Origin: RYN-230 sp963711705
Lineage (GTDB): Bacteria > Actinomycetota > Actinomycetes > Streptosporangiales > Streptosporangiaceae
DNA length: 64,000 nt
Reading direction: 5' to 3'
NCBI GenBank assembly: GCA_963711705.1
Contig: CAVQFM010000014.1
Location: 291,372-355,371, forward strand
Both the position numbers and the translations under genes were made by a program. The notes below the pieces were generated by a model. It was not told the origin of the DNA, did not search any database, and was given only the letters and a program-made list of their open reading frames with translations. Below are positions 44,189 through 53,383 of this stretch, piece after piece. How positions within the stretch are numbered: position 1 is the first letter of the stretch; each line of letters starts with the position of its first letter.

Positions 44189-45307
44189 TCAAGCCGGGCC
44201 GCTGGTCTTTTCAGGGTGGTTGTCCACTCCGGGCGGCACAGGCTGACGGCACCCATGGGCGGTCAATGCGTTCGCTATCTCTTGTGTGGTCTGTTCCCAG
44301 CCGCGCAGGGTTGACCGCCGCTGTCGTGCGGCGGCCCGTAGCCGGTGTCGGTGGCGCTCGTCACCCAGCCAGTCTCCGAGCGCGGCGGCGAGGGCAGCCG
44401 GATCGCCGGGAGGGACCAGTTGGCCGGGCCGGGTGCCGTCGGCGGTGGAGCCGAGCGCTTCGGGCAGCCCCCCGACGGCGGCGGCTATGACAGGCAGGCC
44501 GTGGGCGAGCGCTTCGGTGACGGCCATGCCGTAGGTCTCCGAGCGGGACGGCACGACGAGCAGGTCGGCGGTGGTATACGCGTGGCTGAGTGCCGCGCCG
44601 GTCAGGACGCCGCTGAGCCGGATGCGGTGGCCGTAGCCGAGGCGTTTGATACGGGTCTGCAGCTGTTCGACGAAGTCCGGGTCGCGGTCGAGCGGTCCGG
44701 CCAGCACGCAATGCCAGTCCCGCTCAGCGAGGCCGGCCAGCGCCTCGACGAGGAGGTCCTGCCCCTTGTGGCGGCCGAGGACCCCGACGCACATCAGGTG
44801 GCCGCGGACGGGCCGGGCCGGGGCATCGACCCGATCGACGCCGGGCCGGGCGACGTGCACCCGGTGGGCCGGGATCGCGTATCGGGTCAGTACCTGCTGG
44901 CGGGTCCATTCGCTGGTAGCGACCACGCCGGTGGCCGCGCGGAGCACGACCCGTTCGGAGCGCTGCGCGCTGGCATCATGGTGTGCGTCGAGGGCGGTGG
45001 CCAGTGGCATGTGCAGCAGGACTGTCATTCGTATCCGGCCGGTGTGTGGCAGCAGCTGCGCGGCGGCCGGCGAGGCGATGAGCCCGTCGATCAGGACGGT
45101 CTCACCGTCGGGGATCTCGGAAACGATGCGGGCCAGGTCGGCGCGGGCGCCCGCGCCGGGTACCGGCCACGCCGCGGCGACGCTCGTGACCAGCACGTCC
45201 CATCCGGCCTCGGCCAGCCCGGCGCAGGCGCGCCGGTCATAGATGTTGCCGCCGGTAGGCTGGCCGGGATCGTCGAACCCCTCGGGGACTACTACGTGGA
45301 CCCGCAC
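44189..45307 (-). CDS. Family 4 glycosyltransferase
   Basis: At 372 aa it has a GT-B fold with N-terminal VHVVVPEGFDDPGQPTGGN, a linker, and a C-terminal GT4 domain with MCVGVLGRHKGQDLLVEALA, the nucleotide-contact region LSGVLTGAALSHAYTTADLL and the EX7E motif in SRSETYGMAVTEALAHGLPV. It should transfer a sugar from a nucleotide donor. GTG 45307. It is divergent from the methyltransferase gene and is the left border of the pterin-type cluster, where it may glycosylate the cluster product. Confidence 0.88.
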   Translation of the reverse strand: MRVHVVVPEGFDDPGQPTGGNIYDRRACAGLAEAGWDVLVTSVAAAWPVPGAGARADLARIVSEIPDGETVLIDGLIASPAAAQLLPHTGRIRMTVLLHMPLATALDAHHDASAQRSERVVLRAATGVVATSEWTRQQVLTRYAIPAHRVHVARPGVDRVDAPARPVRGHLMCVGVLGRHKGQDLLVEALAGLAERDWHCVLAGPLDRDPDFVEQLQTRIKRLGYGHRIRLSGVLTGAALSHAYTTADLLVVPSRSETYGMAVTEALAHGLPVIAAAVGGLPEALGSTADGTRPGQLVPPGDPAALAAALGDWLGDERHRHRLRAAARQRRSTLRGWEQTTQEIANALTAHGCRQPVPPGVDNHPEKTSGPA

Positions 45308-45546
45308 GATGTTCCGGCCCTTTCAGAGCGCCTGCCGTACCCGAGCCAGCCTCCCCCCTACGGCCGGGCTGAACCACACCCGCCGCCGATCCGTCATACC
45401 TGACGCAGGGTGGTACGTAGCAGCGGTGGACACGGTTCGACCCGAGACGACCGCCGCCGCTCGACCCGGGGGCGCGGCACGGCAGGTAGCCCTGCCGGGC
45501 CGGGTGGCAGCCGCTCCGCCGTGCCGGACACCGTGCGGGATCTGAC

Positions 45547-46308
45547 GTGAGACAGGATCAGCGAGCACCATCCTTGACGGCGCTAGAGCGGGCCCAAGCG
45601 AGCGCCTACCCCGCGGGCGAGTATGTAGGCCAGGAGAGCTTCATGCGGGCGGGCGAGGTCCGGACGCTGGCTCACCAGGCCCGGGTCGGCCCCGGCGTCT
45701 CAGTGCTCGACCTGTGCTGCGGGGTGGCCGGCCCCGGCCGGATGATCACGGCCGAGTCGGGATGCCACTACCTGGGTGTCGATTACTCCGCTAGCGCACT
45801 GGCTACCGCCCAGGAGCGGGCCGGGAATCTCCCCTGCCGCTTCGAGCAAGCTCATCTCCCGCCGCTGCCCGAGGGCCGCTTCGAGGTGGTGCTCCTGCTG
45901 GAGACGATGCTGGCCTTCCCTGACAAGGAGACCCTGGTGGGTGAGGTGGCGCGCGGGCTGGAGCCGGGCGGGCGTTTCGCTTTCACGGTCGAGGAAGGCC
46001 GGCCGCTCACCCAGCAGGAGCGGGCGCGGATGCCCGGCGCCGATACAGTCTGGCTCATCGAGTTGGCGGAGTTGACGGGCGTGCTGCGCGAGGCGGGGCT
46101 GACCGTGATCTGGCGGCAGGAGTACAGCTCCTGTCATCACGCGATAGCGACGGCGCTGCTTCGCTGTTATCGAGCTGCTTCACCTCAGATCGCCGACCAG
46201 ATCGGGACGCAGGACACCGCCGAGCTGATCACAGCCCATCAGCTGTGGAGTGACTGGCTCGGCAGCGGGCGGGTGCGCAAGTTCGCGATGGTGGCCGAGA
46301 AGCGATGA
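45547..46308 (+). CDS. SAM-dependent methyltransferase (class I)
   Basis: This 253-aa protein carries the SAM-binding motif I VLDLCCGVAGPGRMI (~residues 52-66), motif II LGVDYSASALATA, motif IV FEVVLLLETMLAFPDKETLV and a post-motif GLEPGGRFAFTVEEG. The N-terminal AYPAGEYVGQESFM segment is also seen in actinobacterial cyclopropane/tocopherol-type methyltransferases. GTG 45547. Its stop overlaps the next gene (ATGA), so both are translated together. Confidence 0.88.
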   Translation: MRQDQRAPSLTALERAQASAYPAGEYVGQESFMRAGEVRTLAHQARVGPGVSVLDLCCGVAGPGRMITAESGCHYLGVDYSASALATAQERAGNLPCRFEQAHLPPLPEGRFEVVLLLETMLAFPDKETLVGEVARGLEPGGRFAFTVEEGRPLTQQERARMPGADTVWLIELAELTGVLREAGLTVIWRQEYSSCHHAIATALLRCYRAASPQIADQIGTQDTAELITAHQLWSDWLGSGRVRKFAMVAEKR

Positions 46309-47220
46309 CTTGCTTCGATGAAGCCTCGATGACCTTCGACTATGCCCGCTACCTGGCCGCGAAGACGACCGTAGATGACCGGGCGCTCAACCGGCATGTG
46401 CTGGCCGAGCTGCGCCGCCTGATGCCCGCGGCTGCGCCGCAGGTGCTGGAGGTCGGCGCCGGCCTGGGGACGATGGTGGCCCGTCTGGTGGACTGGGGCG
46501 CGGTCGGCGCCGGCGAGTACACGCTGCTGGATGCGGATCGGCAGCTGCTGGATTGTTCCCGGCGGTGGCTGTGCGATTGGGCGGCTGCGCGGGGCGTGCG
46601 CAGCGACCTGCTGCCGGATGGGCTGCGGGTAGGTGATCTCCGGGTGCGCCTGGTGCACGCCGAGCTCGGCAGTTACCTGGAGGCCGCTCAGCGGCGCGCC
46701 GGCCGATGTGCTGATCGCCAACGCCGTCCTGGACCTGGTGGACGTGCCGGCCGTCCTGCCCGGATTGCTGCGGTTGCTGGTCCCCGGCGGCGTCTACTGG
46801 TTCACGATCAACTACGACGGCGAGAGCATCTTCGCGCCCGGCCACCCCCACGACGACCAGATCATGCAGGCCTACCACCGCGACATGGATGAGCGCTTTC
46901 GCTACGGCCGGCCGGCCGGTGAAAGCCGAACGGGCCGCCGCCTGTTTCACTACCTGCGGGCTGCCGGGGCGCCCGCGCTGGCGGCGGGGTCGTCGGACTG
47001 GGTCGTGAGCGCCGGCCCGGATGGGAACTACCCGGCCGATGAGGCTTACTTCCTGCGCAGCATCCTTAACACGATCCAGAACGCGTTGCGGAATCGCCAG
47101 GACCGGGTGGAACCGGCGGACCTGGCCGACTGGCTGGCCGAGCGCGGCCGGCAACTGGCCGCGGGCGAGCTGGTCTACATCGCCCACCAGCTTGATTTCG
47201 TGGGCCGCTCGCCCGGCTAG
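46305..47220 (+). CDS. SAM-dependent methyltransferase, frameshift near 46695
   Basis: The protein is ~305 aa. The N-terminal frame has VLEVGAGLGTMVARLVDWG (motif I) and YTLLDADRQLLDCSRR (motif II). The C-terminal frame continues PADVLIANAVLDLVDVPAVL, LLVPGGVYWFTINYDGE and YPADEAYFLRSILNTIQNAL. The frames meet at about 46690-46702 in a GCGCGCCGGCC run; one base too many, or two too few, explains the break. ATG 46305 overlaps the previous stop, and ATG 46329 is an alternative. It faces the acyltransferase remnant and GTP cyclohydrolase gene. Confidence 0.82.
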
Positions 47221-47400
47221 CGCCCCGCCGGCCCAGCACCAGGCCGTACGACACAGCGATGATGATCGGCATGTGCAGGACGTAGAGCTGGGCTTCGATG
47301 GCGATCGGCCAGAACGCCCAGTTGGGGGCTGCCCACGGAGCAGGCGTCTTGCCCGAGCAAGCCGTACACGACGACGAACAGGGCGGCTAGGCCCCGGATC
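47221..47400 (-). pseudogene. Remnant of a membrane acyltransferase (acyltransferase-3 family)
   Basis: On the minus strand just after GTP cyclohydrolase II, one frame reads GLEGIRGLAALFVVVYGLLG, the hallmark N-terminus of acyltransferase-3 proteins. A second frame a little further on reads AIEAQLYVLHMPIIIAVSYG, resembling a later or C-terminal helix of the same family. Some 250 residues that should lie between are missing. The piece overlaps the end of the cyclohydrolase gene. It is a deletion remnant with no product expected. Confidence 0.65.
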
Positions 47401-48124
47401 CCTTCCAGGCCGGCGACGCGGCGCGTTCAGGACCCCGCGAAAGCAGGTCATGCCCACCGCGCCGGGCCTTGGTGGCCAGGTAGGCGGCGTTGGTCCCGGT
47501 AAGGTGCAGCCCGGTGGGGACCTGCCGGGCGATCGTGATGCCCAGGCGGCCCAGCTGAGCGCCCTTGTCCGGGTTGTTGCTCAGCAGCCCGATGCGGTTG
47601 GCGCCGAGCGCGTGCAGCATCTGGGCCGCGCTGGTGTAGTCGCGCTCGTCGGCCCGGTGACCGAGCGCGAGATTCGCGTCGTACGTATCCAGACCACGAT
47701 CTTGCAGCGCGTAGGCGTCGAGTTTGTCATACAGTCCGATGCCGCGCCCTTCCTGGCGCAGATACAGCACGTACCCGCCGTGCTTGGTGATCCGCTCGAC
47801 GGCTTCGCGCAGTTGCGGCCCGCAGTCGCATCGCTGGCTGCCGAACACATCACCGGTGAGGCATTCACTGTGCAGGCGCACCAGCGGCAGCCCGGCCGCG
47901 GCGGGCCGGCCGAGTTCGAGGGCCACGTGCTGCTGCGCGTCGGTCAGGCCGGTGAAGCTGACGACCGTGGCAGTGGTTGAGTAGTCGTCACCGAAACGCA
48001 GCGGGATGCGAATACGCCGGCGGATCGCTGCTGCCCGGACCGCCCCGGTCACGGGACGAGCCGTTCGGCCTGGTACCAGCTTGAGGGCGCCGTCAGCGGC
48101 GTGCCGGGGCCGGTCACCGGGCAC
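47387..48124 (-). CDS. ribA: GTP cyclohydrolase II
   Basis: At 245 aa this enzyme opens GTP and releases formate and pyrophosphate to give the diaminopyrimidine used for riboflavin and related compounds. Zinc ligands are Cys88 (HSECLTGDVFGS), Cys99 and Cys101 (QRCDCGPQL). LYLRQEGRGIGLYDKLDAY follows, then DTYDANLALGHRADERDY with the catalytic Asp/Arg pair. Tyr138 (AYALQD) is at the position that controls product type in S. coelicolor, where SCO6655 carries Met and makes the formylated compound; Tyr predicts the normal product. No other rib genes are near, so it serves the cluster. It starts 6 bp after the UPF0104 gene. Confidence 0.9.
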   Translation of the reverse strand: MPGDRPRHAADGALKLVPGRTARPVTGAVRAAAIRRRIRIPLRFGDDYSTTATVVSFTGLTDAQQHVALELGRPAAAGLPLVRLHSECLTGDVFGSQRCDCGPQLREAVERITKHGGYVLYLRQEGRGIGLYDKLDAYALQDRGLDTYDANLALGHRADERDYTSAAQMLHALGANRIGLLSNNPDKGAQLGRLGITIARQVPTGLHLTGTNAAYLATKARRGGHDLLSRGPERAASPAWKGSGA

Positions 48125-48130
48125 GGCCGG

Positions 48131-49156
48131 TCAATCACGCACAGCCTCCAAGGCCCGCGGCGCCGGATCGGGTCGACTCGACTCGCCTGAGTGTCCCGGG
48201 TCGCGACGCCGGCGAACGGCGTCCCCCAGCAGCAGGCCAGCGCCCGGGGCAACCGCGGCCAGCATGAGCACCGCATAGAGAGTGGCGACCGTGACCCCGG
48301 TGGCTGCGCCGAGCCCGGCTGCGGCGAAGGCCCAGGCGGCAACGCCCTCCCGTGGCCCCCACCCGCCGATACTCAAGGGGATCACCACTGCGGTCTGGAC
48401 CACCATCAGCAGGGCGACCAGTTCGCCCAGGGGTGCGGTGCAGCCGGCGACCCGGGCCGCGATGACGAACGTGGCCGTGTGCCCGGCCACGACCAGCACC
48501 GAAGACAGCGTGAGCTGTGGCCACACGTCTCGGGCCAGCAGGCCGTGACGAAGGTCAGCGGAAACGGCCCGGGCGGCGCTGGTCAGCCGCGACCGGCCGC
48601 GGCGAGCAGCGCCACGCACCACCAGCGCAGCACACGCGGCTACACCCGCCACACCGGCCAGAACATACGGCAGCGCGGGCCGGACCGGCGACGGCAGGCT
48701 CAGCAACACGACGGCCGTCACCACGGCCTGGATGACCTGACCGCACAGCCGTTCCCACCCCACCGCGCGCATCCCCAACACCACGTCTCCAGCGCGCCGG
48801 CCGTGCGTGACCGCCCGGTGCACGTCGCCGAGAACCCCGCCGACGAGCACGGAGTTGAGGAACAGGGAACGGTAGTAGGCAGAGACCGCGCCTGGCAGGC
48901 CAATGCCGACGCCGAGTGCCCGGGCGACGACCCGCCACCGCCAGGCCGAAAACACCGTGGTCAGGGCAGTGAGCGTGACTGCGGCCACGACCGCCGGCCA
49001 GGTGACCGCGCGCAGCCCGTCCTTGAACGGCGCCGCGCCCACGTGCCGCCAGAGAAACCACAGCACGGTGGCGCCGGCGGCCAGGCGCAGCAACGACGGG
49101 CCGAAACGGCGGACGGCCGGAGCGATCCTGGCCGGAACTGAGTACAAGCCAGCCAC
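48131..49156 (-). CDS. UPF0104/AglD-type integral membrane protein
   Basis: The 341-aa protein has about eight membrane helices. Family marks are WRWRVVARALGVGIGLPGAV (start of the lysylphosphatidylglycerol-synthase-like transmembrane region), YYRSLFLNSVLVGGVLGDVHRA, GWERLCGQVIQAV and VVIPLSIGGWGPREG. The catalytic LPG-synthase C-terminal domain is absent, as in most members. Such proteins are thought to act on lipid-linked molecules. It is 6 bp upstream of GTP cyclohydrolase II on the same strand and divergent from the CDP-alcohol transferase/sulfatase fusion. Confidence 0.85.
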   Translation of the reverse strand: MAGLYSVPARIAPAVRRFGPSLLRLAAGATVLWFLWRHVGAAPFKDGLRAVTWPAVVAAVTLTALTTVFSAWRWRVVARALGVGIGLPGAVSAYYRSLFLNSVLVGGVLGDVHRAVTHGRRAGDVVLGMRAVGWERLCGQVIQAVVTAVVLLSLPSPVRPALPYVLAGVAGVAACAALVVRGAARRGRSRLTSAARAVSADLRHGLLARDVWPQLTLSSVLVVAGHTATFVIAARVAGCTAPLGELVALLMVVQTAVVIPLSIGGWGPREGVAAWAFAAAGLGAATGVTVATLYAVLMLAAVAPGAGLLLGDAVRRRRDPGHSGESSRPDPAPRALEAVRD

Positions 49157-49307
49157 ATGGGATTATACGGGCCGGCCGGGCACATAGTTCAACCGTCCGG
49201 CTGCGGCAGGATAGTGGGTCGGCGGCCGGTTGCGGTGAACCAGCGTGACCGACGGACCCGTTGTCCCCGTCAAGGATGGGGCAGATAGATACGGAGACGG
49301 AGGTGCG

Positions 49308-51709
49308 GTGCGCACGGTTCAGCCAGCGGATAAGGGCACGCGGCCTGTGACCCGGCTCGGCGGGCAAGGGCGTGCTGCCTGCGGTTGGGCTCGCGGCGAT
49401 CCTGGGGTTGCTGGCCACAGCCGCCCTGCTCGGCGTCGTGTCCGCCACGGCCGGTCTCGGCGTCGCCGGGCTGGGTCGCCGGGCTGGTTACTGGTTCGGC
49501 GGCGGCCGGGCTGGTGGTCGGCGCCCGGATGCGCAGCGATCAGCCGGCGATATTCCCGGCCGACTGGGTCACCCTGACCCGGACGCTGCTGATCGCCGGG
49601 GTCGCGGGACTGGTGGCCGACTCGTTTAGCGGGCCGGTATCCGTCACAACGCTGGTCACCCTGTCTACCGTCGCGCTGGTGCTGGACGCGGTGGACGGGC
49701 AGGTGGCGCGGCGGACCGGCACCGCCACTGCGCTGGGCGCCCGGATCGACGGCGAGGTCGACGCGTTCTTGATCTTGCTGCTCAGCATCTACGTGGCCCA
49801 GGACTACGGCAGCTGGGTGCTGGTCATCGGCGCCGCCCGCTACGCGCTGCTGCTGGCAGGCTGGCTGATACCGTGGCTGGCCGCGCCGCTGCCCCCCCGG
49901 TACTGGGGCAAGGTCGTGGCCGCGGTCGCGGGCATCGTGCTGACCGCCGCCGCCTCCGGGCTGCCCGGCCGCCGCGCCGGGATGATCGCGGTCGCCGCCG
50001 CGTTGGTGCTGCTGGCCGAGTCGTTCGGCCGCAACGTGATCTGGCTGTACCGCACCGGCGCCGGCCCGCGCACCCGCCCGGCCCTGCGGCTGGCCATCAC
50101 CGCGCTGTCGGCCGTCCTCGTCTGGGGGGTGCTCGTCGCACCCGACCGCATCTACCAGCTCACCCCGGCCGCCTTCGCCCGCATCCCCGTCGAAGGCCTG
50201 GCCCTGATCGCCATCGCGCTGGTGCTGCCACCCCGGCCACGACGGATCGTGGCCGCCGCCGCCGGAATCCTGTTCGGCCTGATCACCCTCCTCAAGCTTC
50301 TCAACTTGGGGTTCTACGCGGAGATCGGGCGGGCATTCAACCCGGTGCTCGACTGGGGCGACATCGGCCCGGCTGTTGGCGTGGTACGCGACGCGATCGG
50401 TGACACGGCCACCAACATCGCGCTCGTCGCGGTCTGGATCGCGCTCATCCTGATCATCGGCGCAATCACCGCAGCAACGATTCACCTCACCACCGTGGCT
50501 GCCCGGCATCGCCGCGACGCGGTCCGCGGGCTCGCTGCCTGCACCGCGGTCTGGGCGCTGTTCGCGGTCTTGTCGCTGCAACTGGTCCCGGGATCCCCGG
50601 TCGCCTCGGCCAGCGCCGCCGGGCTGGCCGTCGCGCAGGTGCGCGACACCCGGGCAGCGCTCCGTGACCAGCACCGTTTCGAGCAGGCCCTGCACCGCTC
50701 CGACCCTCAAGCCAGCGTCCCCGCTTCGGACCTGCTCACCGGACTGCGCGGCAAGGACGTCGTCATCGCCTTCGTCGAAAGCTACGGGCAGGTCGCCGTC
50801 CACCGCACCAGCTTCTCTCCCGGCGTCAACGCCGTCCTGCGCCGCGGCACTGCCTCGCTGGCCCGGGCCGGCTGGTCCACGCGGAGCGCCTGGCTCACCT
50901 CCCCGACCTTCGGCGGGATCAGCTGGCTCGCCCACTCCACCCTGCAGTCGGGACTGTGGGTCAACACCGAACTGCGGTACTCCGAACTCGTCGCCAGCCA
51001 CCGGTTCACCCTCACCGACGCCTTCGGCAAGGCCGGCTGGCGCACCGTCAGCGACATCCCCTCTGATGAGTACACCTGGCCGCCCGGCTCGGCCCTCTAC
51101 CACTACGACAAACTCTACGACCGGCGCAACGTCGGCTACCACGGCCCGGCCTTCAGCTACGCCTCGATGCCCGACCAGTACACCCTGGCCGCGTTCCAGC
51201 GGCTCGAACTCACCGCAGGCCACCAGCCGGTGATGGCCGAGATCGACCTGGTCTCCTCGCACACGCCCTGGGCCCCGTTGCCGGCCATGGTGCCCTGGGA
51301 CAAGATCGGCGACGGCTCGATATTCGACTCCATGCCTGCGCAGGGCGGATCCCCGATCACGGTCTGGGGCAACGCCAGCACCGTGCGCCAGTTCTACGGC
51401 CGGTCGATCCAGTACTCGCTGCAGGCCCTCACCTCATGGGTCACCGAGCTCAATGACCCAAACCTCGTGCTCATCCTGCTCGGCGACCACCAGCCCTCCA
51501 GCACCGTCAGCGGCGATCGGGCCAACCACCAGGTGCCGATCTCGATCGTCGCCCACGACCCTTCCGTGTTCCGGCAGATTGCTTCCTGGCACTGGCAGGA
51601 CGGGCTGCTGCCCGGGCACTTCGCTCCGCTCAAGCCAATGAGCGCCTTCCGCAACCAGTTCCTCGGCGCCTTCAGCACGGCCTCGTCCCAAAGCGGCGTC
51701 GGCCCATAG
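49308..51709 (+). CDS. CDP-alcohol phosphotransferase fused to sulfatase-type domain, 5' frameshifts
   Basis: The continuous frame from 49385 holds the CDP-alcohol motif LDAVDGQVARRTGTATALGARIDGEVD (as DG-x2-AR-x8-G-x3-D-x3-D), further helices, then four helices like those of LtaS and a ~290-residue external alkaline-phosphatase-superfamily domain: VVIAFVESYGQ, TSPTFGGISWLAHST (Thr nucleophile region), DLVSSHTPWAPLP and LLGDHQP. The N-terminus is in other frames: GTG 49308 behind GGAGG opens RTVQPADKGTRP, a shift near 49370 gives PAVGLAAILGLLATAALLG, and one near 49470 joins the main frame. The product is ~800 aa. It may build and then transfer or cleave a phosphodiester head group outside. 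Confidence 0.82.
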
Positions 51710-51959
51710 ACCCGCAGCCCCCGAATTACCACGGTGAGCGGGGCCTCCGGTGCTGACACCTTCTCCCGTGGTGCCGGCGCCACCTCCCGGCACCGGTGCC
51801 CGGCCGTGCTTGTACGCCGGCTTCGACCGCAACTCGCAGTACGATGGGTTCCTGTTGCGAACCAGGTCACGCGGTCCGGGACGGAGCAGATGCCGGTGAA
51901 CCAATCGCAGCTGCCGTGCGTATCGCGCCACAGGAGTGGCGGCGCAGATGGCAACGGAG
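51710..51959. other. Gap without recognisable gene
   Basis: About 250 bp between the fusion gene and the sigma remnant. Open frames exist on both strands but match no family I know and show no consistent codon bias. It may include the eroded N-terminal part of the sigma factor. Confidence 0.4.
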
Positions 51960-52224
51960 CCCCGAGATCGTAACCGACGGCCTCCCTGAGCAGCCGATCG
52001 GCCACGCGGGCGAGCAGGCCGTGAGCCGCCATCTGGTGGCCGCCGCGCTAGGCCGGCTGACGCAGGAGCATCGGGACGTGCTGCGGGAGTGCTACTTTCT
52101 TGACAGCTCGGTGGCGCAGGCCGCGCATGCCCTGGGGATCGCGCCCGGCACGGTGCAGTCCCGCACCTACTATGCGCTGCGCGCGCTGCGGCTGGCCATC
52201 GAAGAACTACGAGATGTCGAATGA
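51960..52224 (+). pseudogene. C-terminal remnant of an ECF sigma factor
   Basis: The frame ends with a clear sigma region 4: VSRHLVAAALGRLTQEHRDV, LRECYFLDSSVAQAAHALGI and PGTVQSRTYYALRALRLAIE. No region 2 precedes it within a plausible distance. Its stop overlaps an ATG (ATGA at 52221) that opens an anti-sigma-like start, the normal coupling of such pairs. Without region 2 it cannot work as a sigma factor. Confidence 0.75.
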
Positions 52225-52264
52225 CGGCCGACCCGTACGCGCACCTCGACGCCGCCTACCCGAG
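52221..52264 (+). pseudogene. N-terminal stub of the cognate anti-sigma factor
   Basis: ATG 52221 starts TADPYAHLDAAYPSQG, closely like the opening of zinc-type anti-sigma factors (DPYxHxDAAYVLG). After ~14 codons the sequence runs into the 3' end of the convergent histidine phosphatase gene and family similarity stops. The rest of the gene is gone. Confidence 0.6.
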
Positions 52265-52906
52265 TCAGGGAAGGTGGCTGGTGTCGTTGACGCGATGGAC
52301 GGCAGCAAATCCGCGGCCGTGCCACTGGATCTCGTTAATGCAGGCGGAGCCGAGATACAGCCGGTAAAGGGTGCCAAGCGGGACGCTGAGAGCCCGGCAC
52401 AGCAGGATCTTTATCGGGGTTATGTGACTTACCACCAGGACGGTCTGGCCGCCGTGGTCCCGCAGCAGCCGGTCACAGGCGCGGTTGACCCGGTGTGCGG
52501 TGTCGGCGAAGCTCTCCCCGCCCGGCGGTGCCTGTTCGGGGTTGCGTCGCCAGGCTGCCGCGGCTGTGGGCCATCGCTGCTGGATTTCTGCCAGGGTGAA
52601 GCCATCCCAGTCACCGAAGTCGGTCTCACGGAGATCGTCATCGATGACCGCGGTCAGGCCCAGTTCGCCGGCCGCAATGGCAGCGGTGGCGACAGCGCGC
52701 TGCAATGGCGAGCTGACCACGGCATTGATCGGGGTACCGGTGGCTAGGCGGCAGGCGGCGGCCTGAGCCTGCCGGGTTCCGTTGGTGCTGAGCGGGAGGT
52801 CACGCTGCCCGCTGAAGCGGTGTTCAGGTGACAGTTGGGTATCGCCGTGGCGCAGCAGGATGGTGGTGGTGGGATCTGCTGTGGGGTTATCCCAGCCCAG
52901 TGTCAT
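52265..52906 (-). CDS. Histidine-phosphatase superfamily protein
   Basis: This 213-aa protein has the catalytic TTILLRHGDTQLSPEHRFSG at residues ~13-32 and the second His in VLVVSHITPIKILLCRAL. SSPLQRAVATA, LRETDFGDWDGFTLAEIQ and PPGGESFADTAHRV are typical of CobC/phosphoglycerate-mutase-like phosphatases. In a GTP-derived pathway it may remove phosphate from a nucleotide intermediate, as such enzymes can in pterin or cobamide routes. ATG 52906 is chosen because the longer frame upstream is not family-like. It is downstream of the PTPS-like gene. Confidence 0.86.
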   Translation of the reverse strand: MTLGWDNPTADPTTTILLRHGDTQLSPEHRFSGQRDLPLSTNGTRQAQAAACRLATGTPINAVVSSPLQRAVATAAIAAGELGLTAVIDDDLRETDFGDWDGFTLAEIQQRWPTAAAAWRRNPEQAPPGGESFADTAHRVNRACDRLLRDHGGQTVLVVSHITPIKILLCRALSVPLGTLYRLYLGSACINEIQWHGRGFAAVHRVNDTSHLP

Positions 52907-53005
52907 ATGGCTGTCCCGCGAGGATGACGAGAATGTTGTGTCGACTGTTCCCCATGACAGCAAGACGAACATGTCAGCAAACCGGTTCAGCCGCCAACCT
53001 TGGCC

Positions 53006-53383
53006 TCAGCATCGTGCGTGATAGCCGCCAAACGCGACGGGAGTCTCCCACACCCGCACTGCCAGTGCCTCGCCGCCTGCGGCAGCGACGGCAGGCGAGA
53101 GGCTGTCATGCACCCAGCGGGCGAACACCTCGACTGTGACCGCCTCGGCCCCGGCTGGGCGTATCTCCTCCAGGTTGCGGCCTTCGACCCGGCTGGTCAG
53201 CTCGGTCAGCGCCGCTTCCAGTACATCCAGATCACAGACCATGCCCCGGTCGTCGAGCTGCTCGCGATCCACCACGATCTCAATCCGGTAGTCATGATCA
53301 TGCAGTTGCCCCTCTGGCCCGGGCAGTCCCGGCATGATGTGGAAAGCACGAACGCTTCGGCTCAACCCGACCTCACAGGTCAC
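53006..53383 (-). CDS. PTPS/QueD-fold protein lacking the catalytic triad
   Basis: The protein is ~125 aa. The T-fold layout is present: SRSVRAFHIMPG, LHDHDYRIEIVV, DDRGMVCDLDVLEAAL, GRNLEEI and a VRVWETPVAFGGYHA ending. The three zinc-type histidines appear to be kept (one in AFH, two in HDHDY). However, the catalytic Cys expected between them is missing, and the usual LDHxxLN with its catalytic His reads VEGRNLE. A pterin-like ligand may bind without the classical reaction. GTG 53383 overlaps the dehydrogenase stop; a start at 53416 would overlap it by 44 bp. Confidence 0.8.
   Translation of the reverse strand: MTCEVGLSRSVRAFHIMPGLPGPEGQLHDHDYRIEIVVDREQLDDRGMVCDLDVLEAALTELTSRVEGRNLEEIRPAGAEAVTVEVFARWVHDSLSPAVAAAGGEALAVRVWETPVAFGGYHARC

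Noticed and set aside
49319..51262. 647-codon minus-strand frame opposite the CDP-alcohol/sulfatase gene
   Set aside because: It is an antisense shadow in very GC-rich coding DNA, low in complexity and lacking family motifs.
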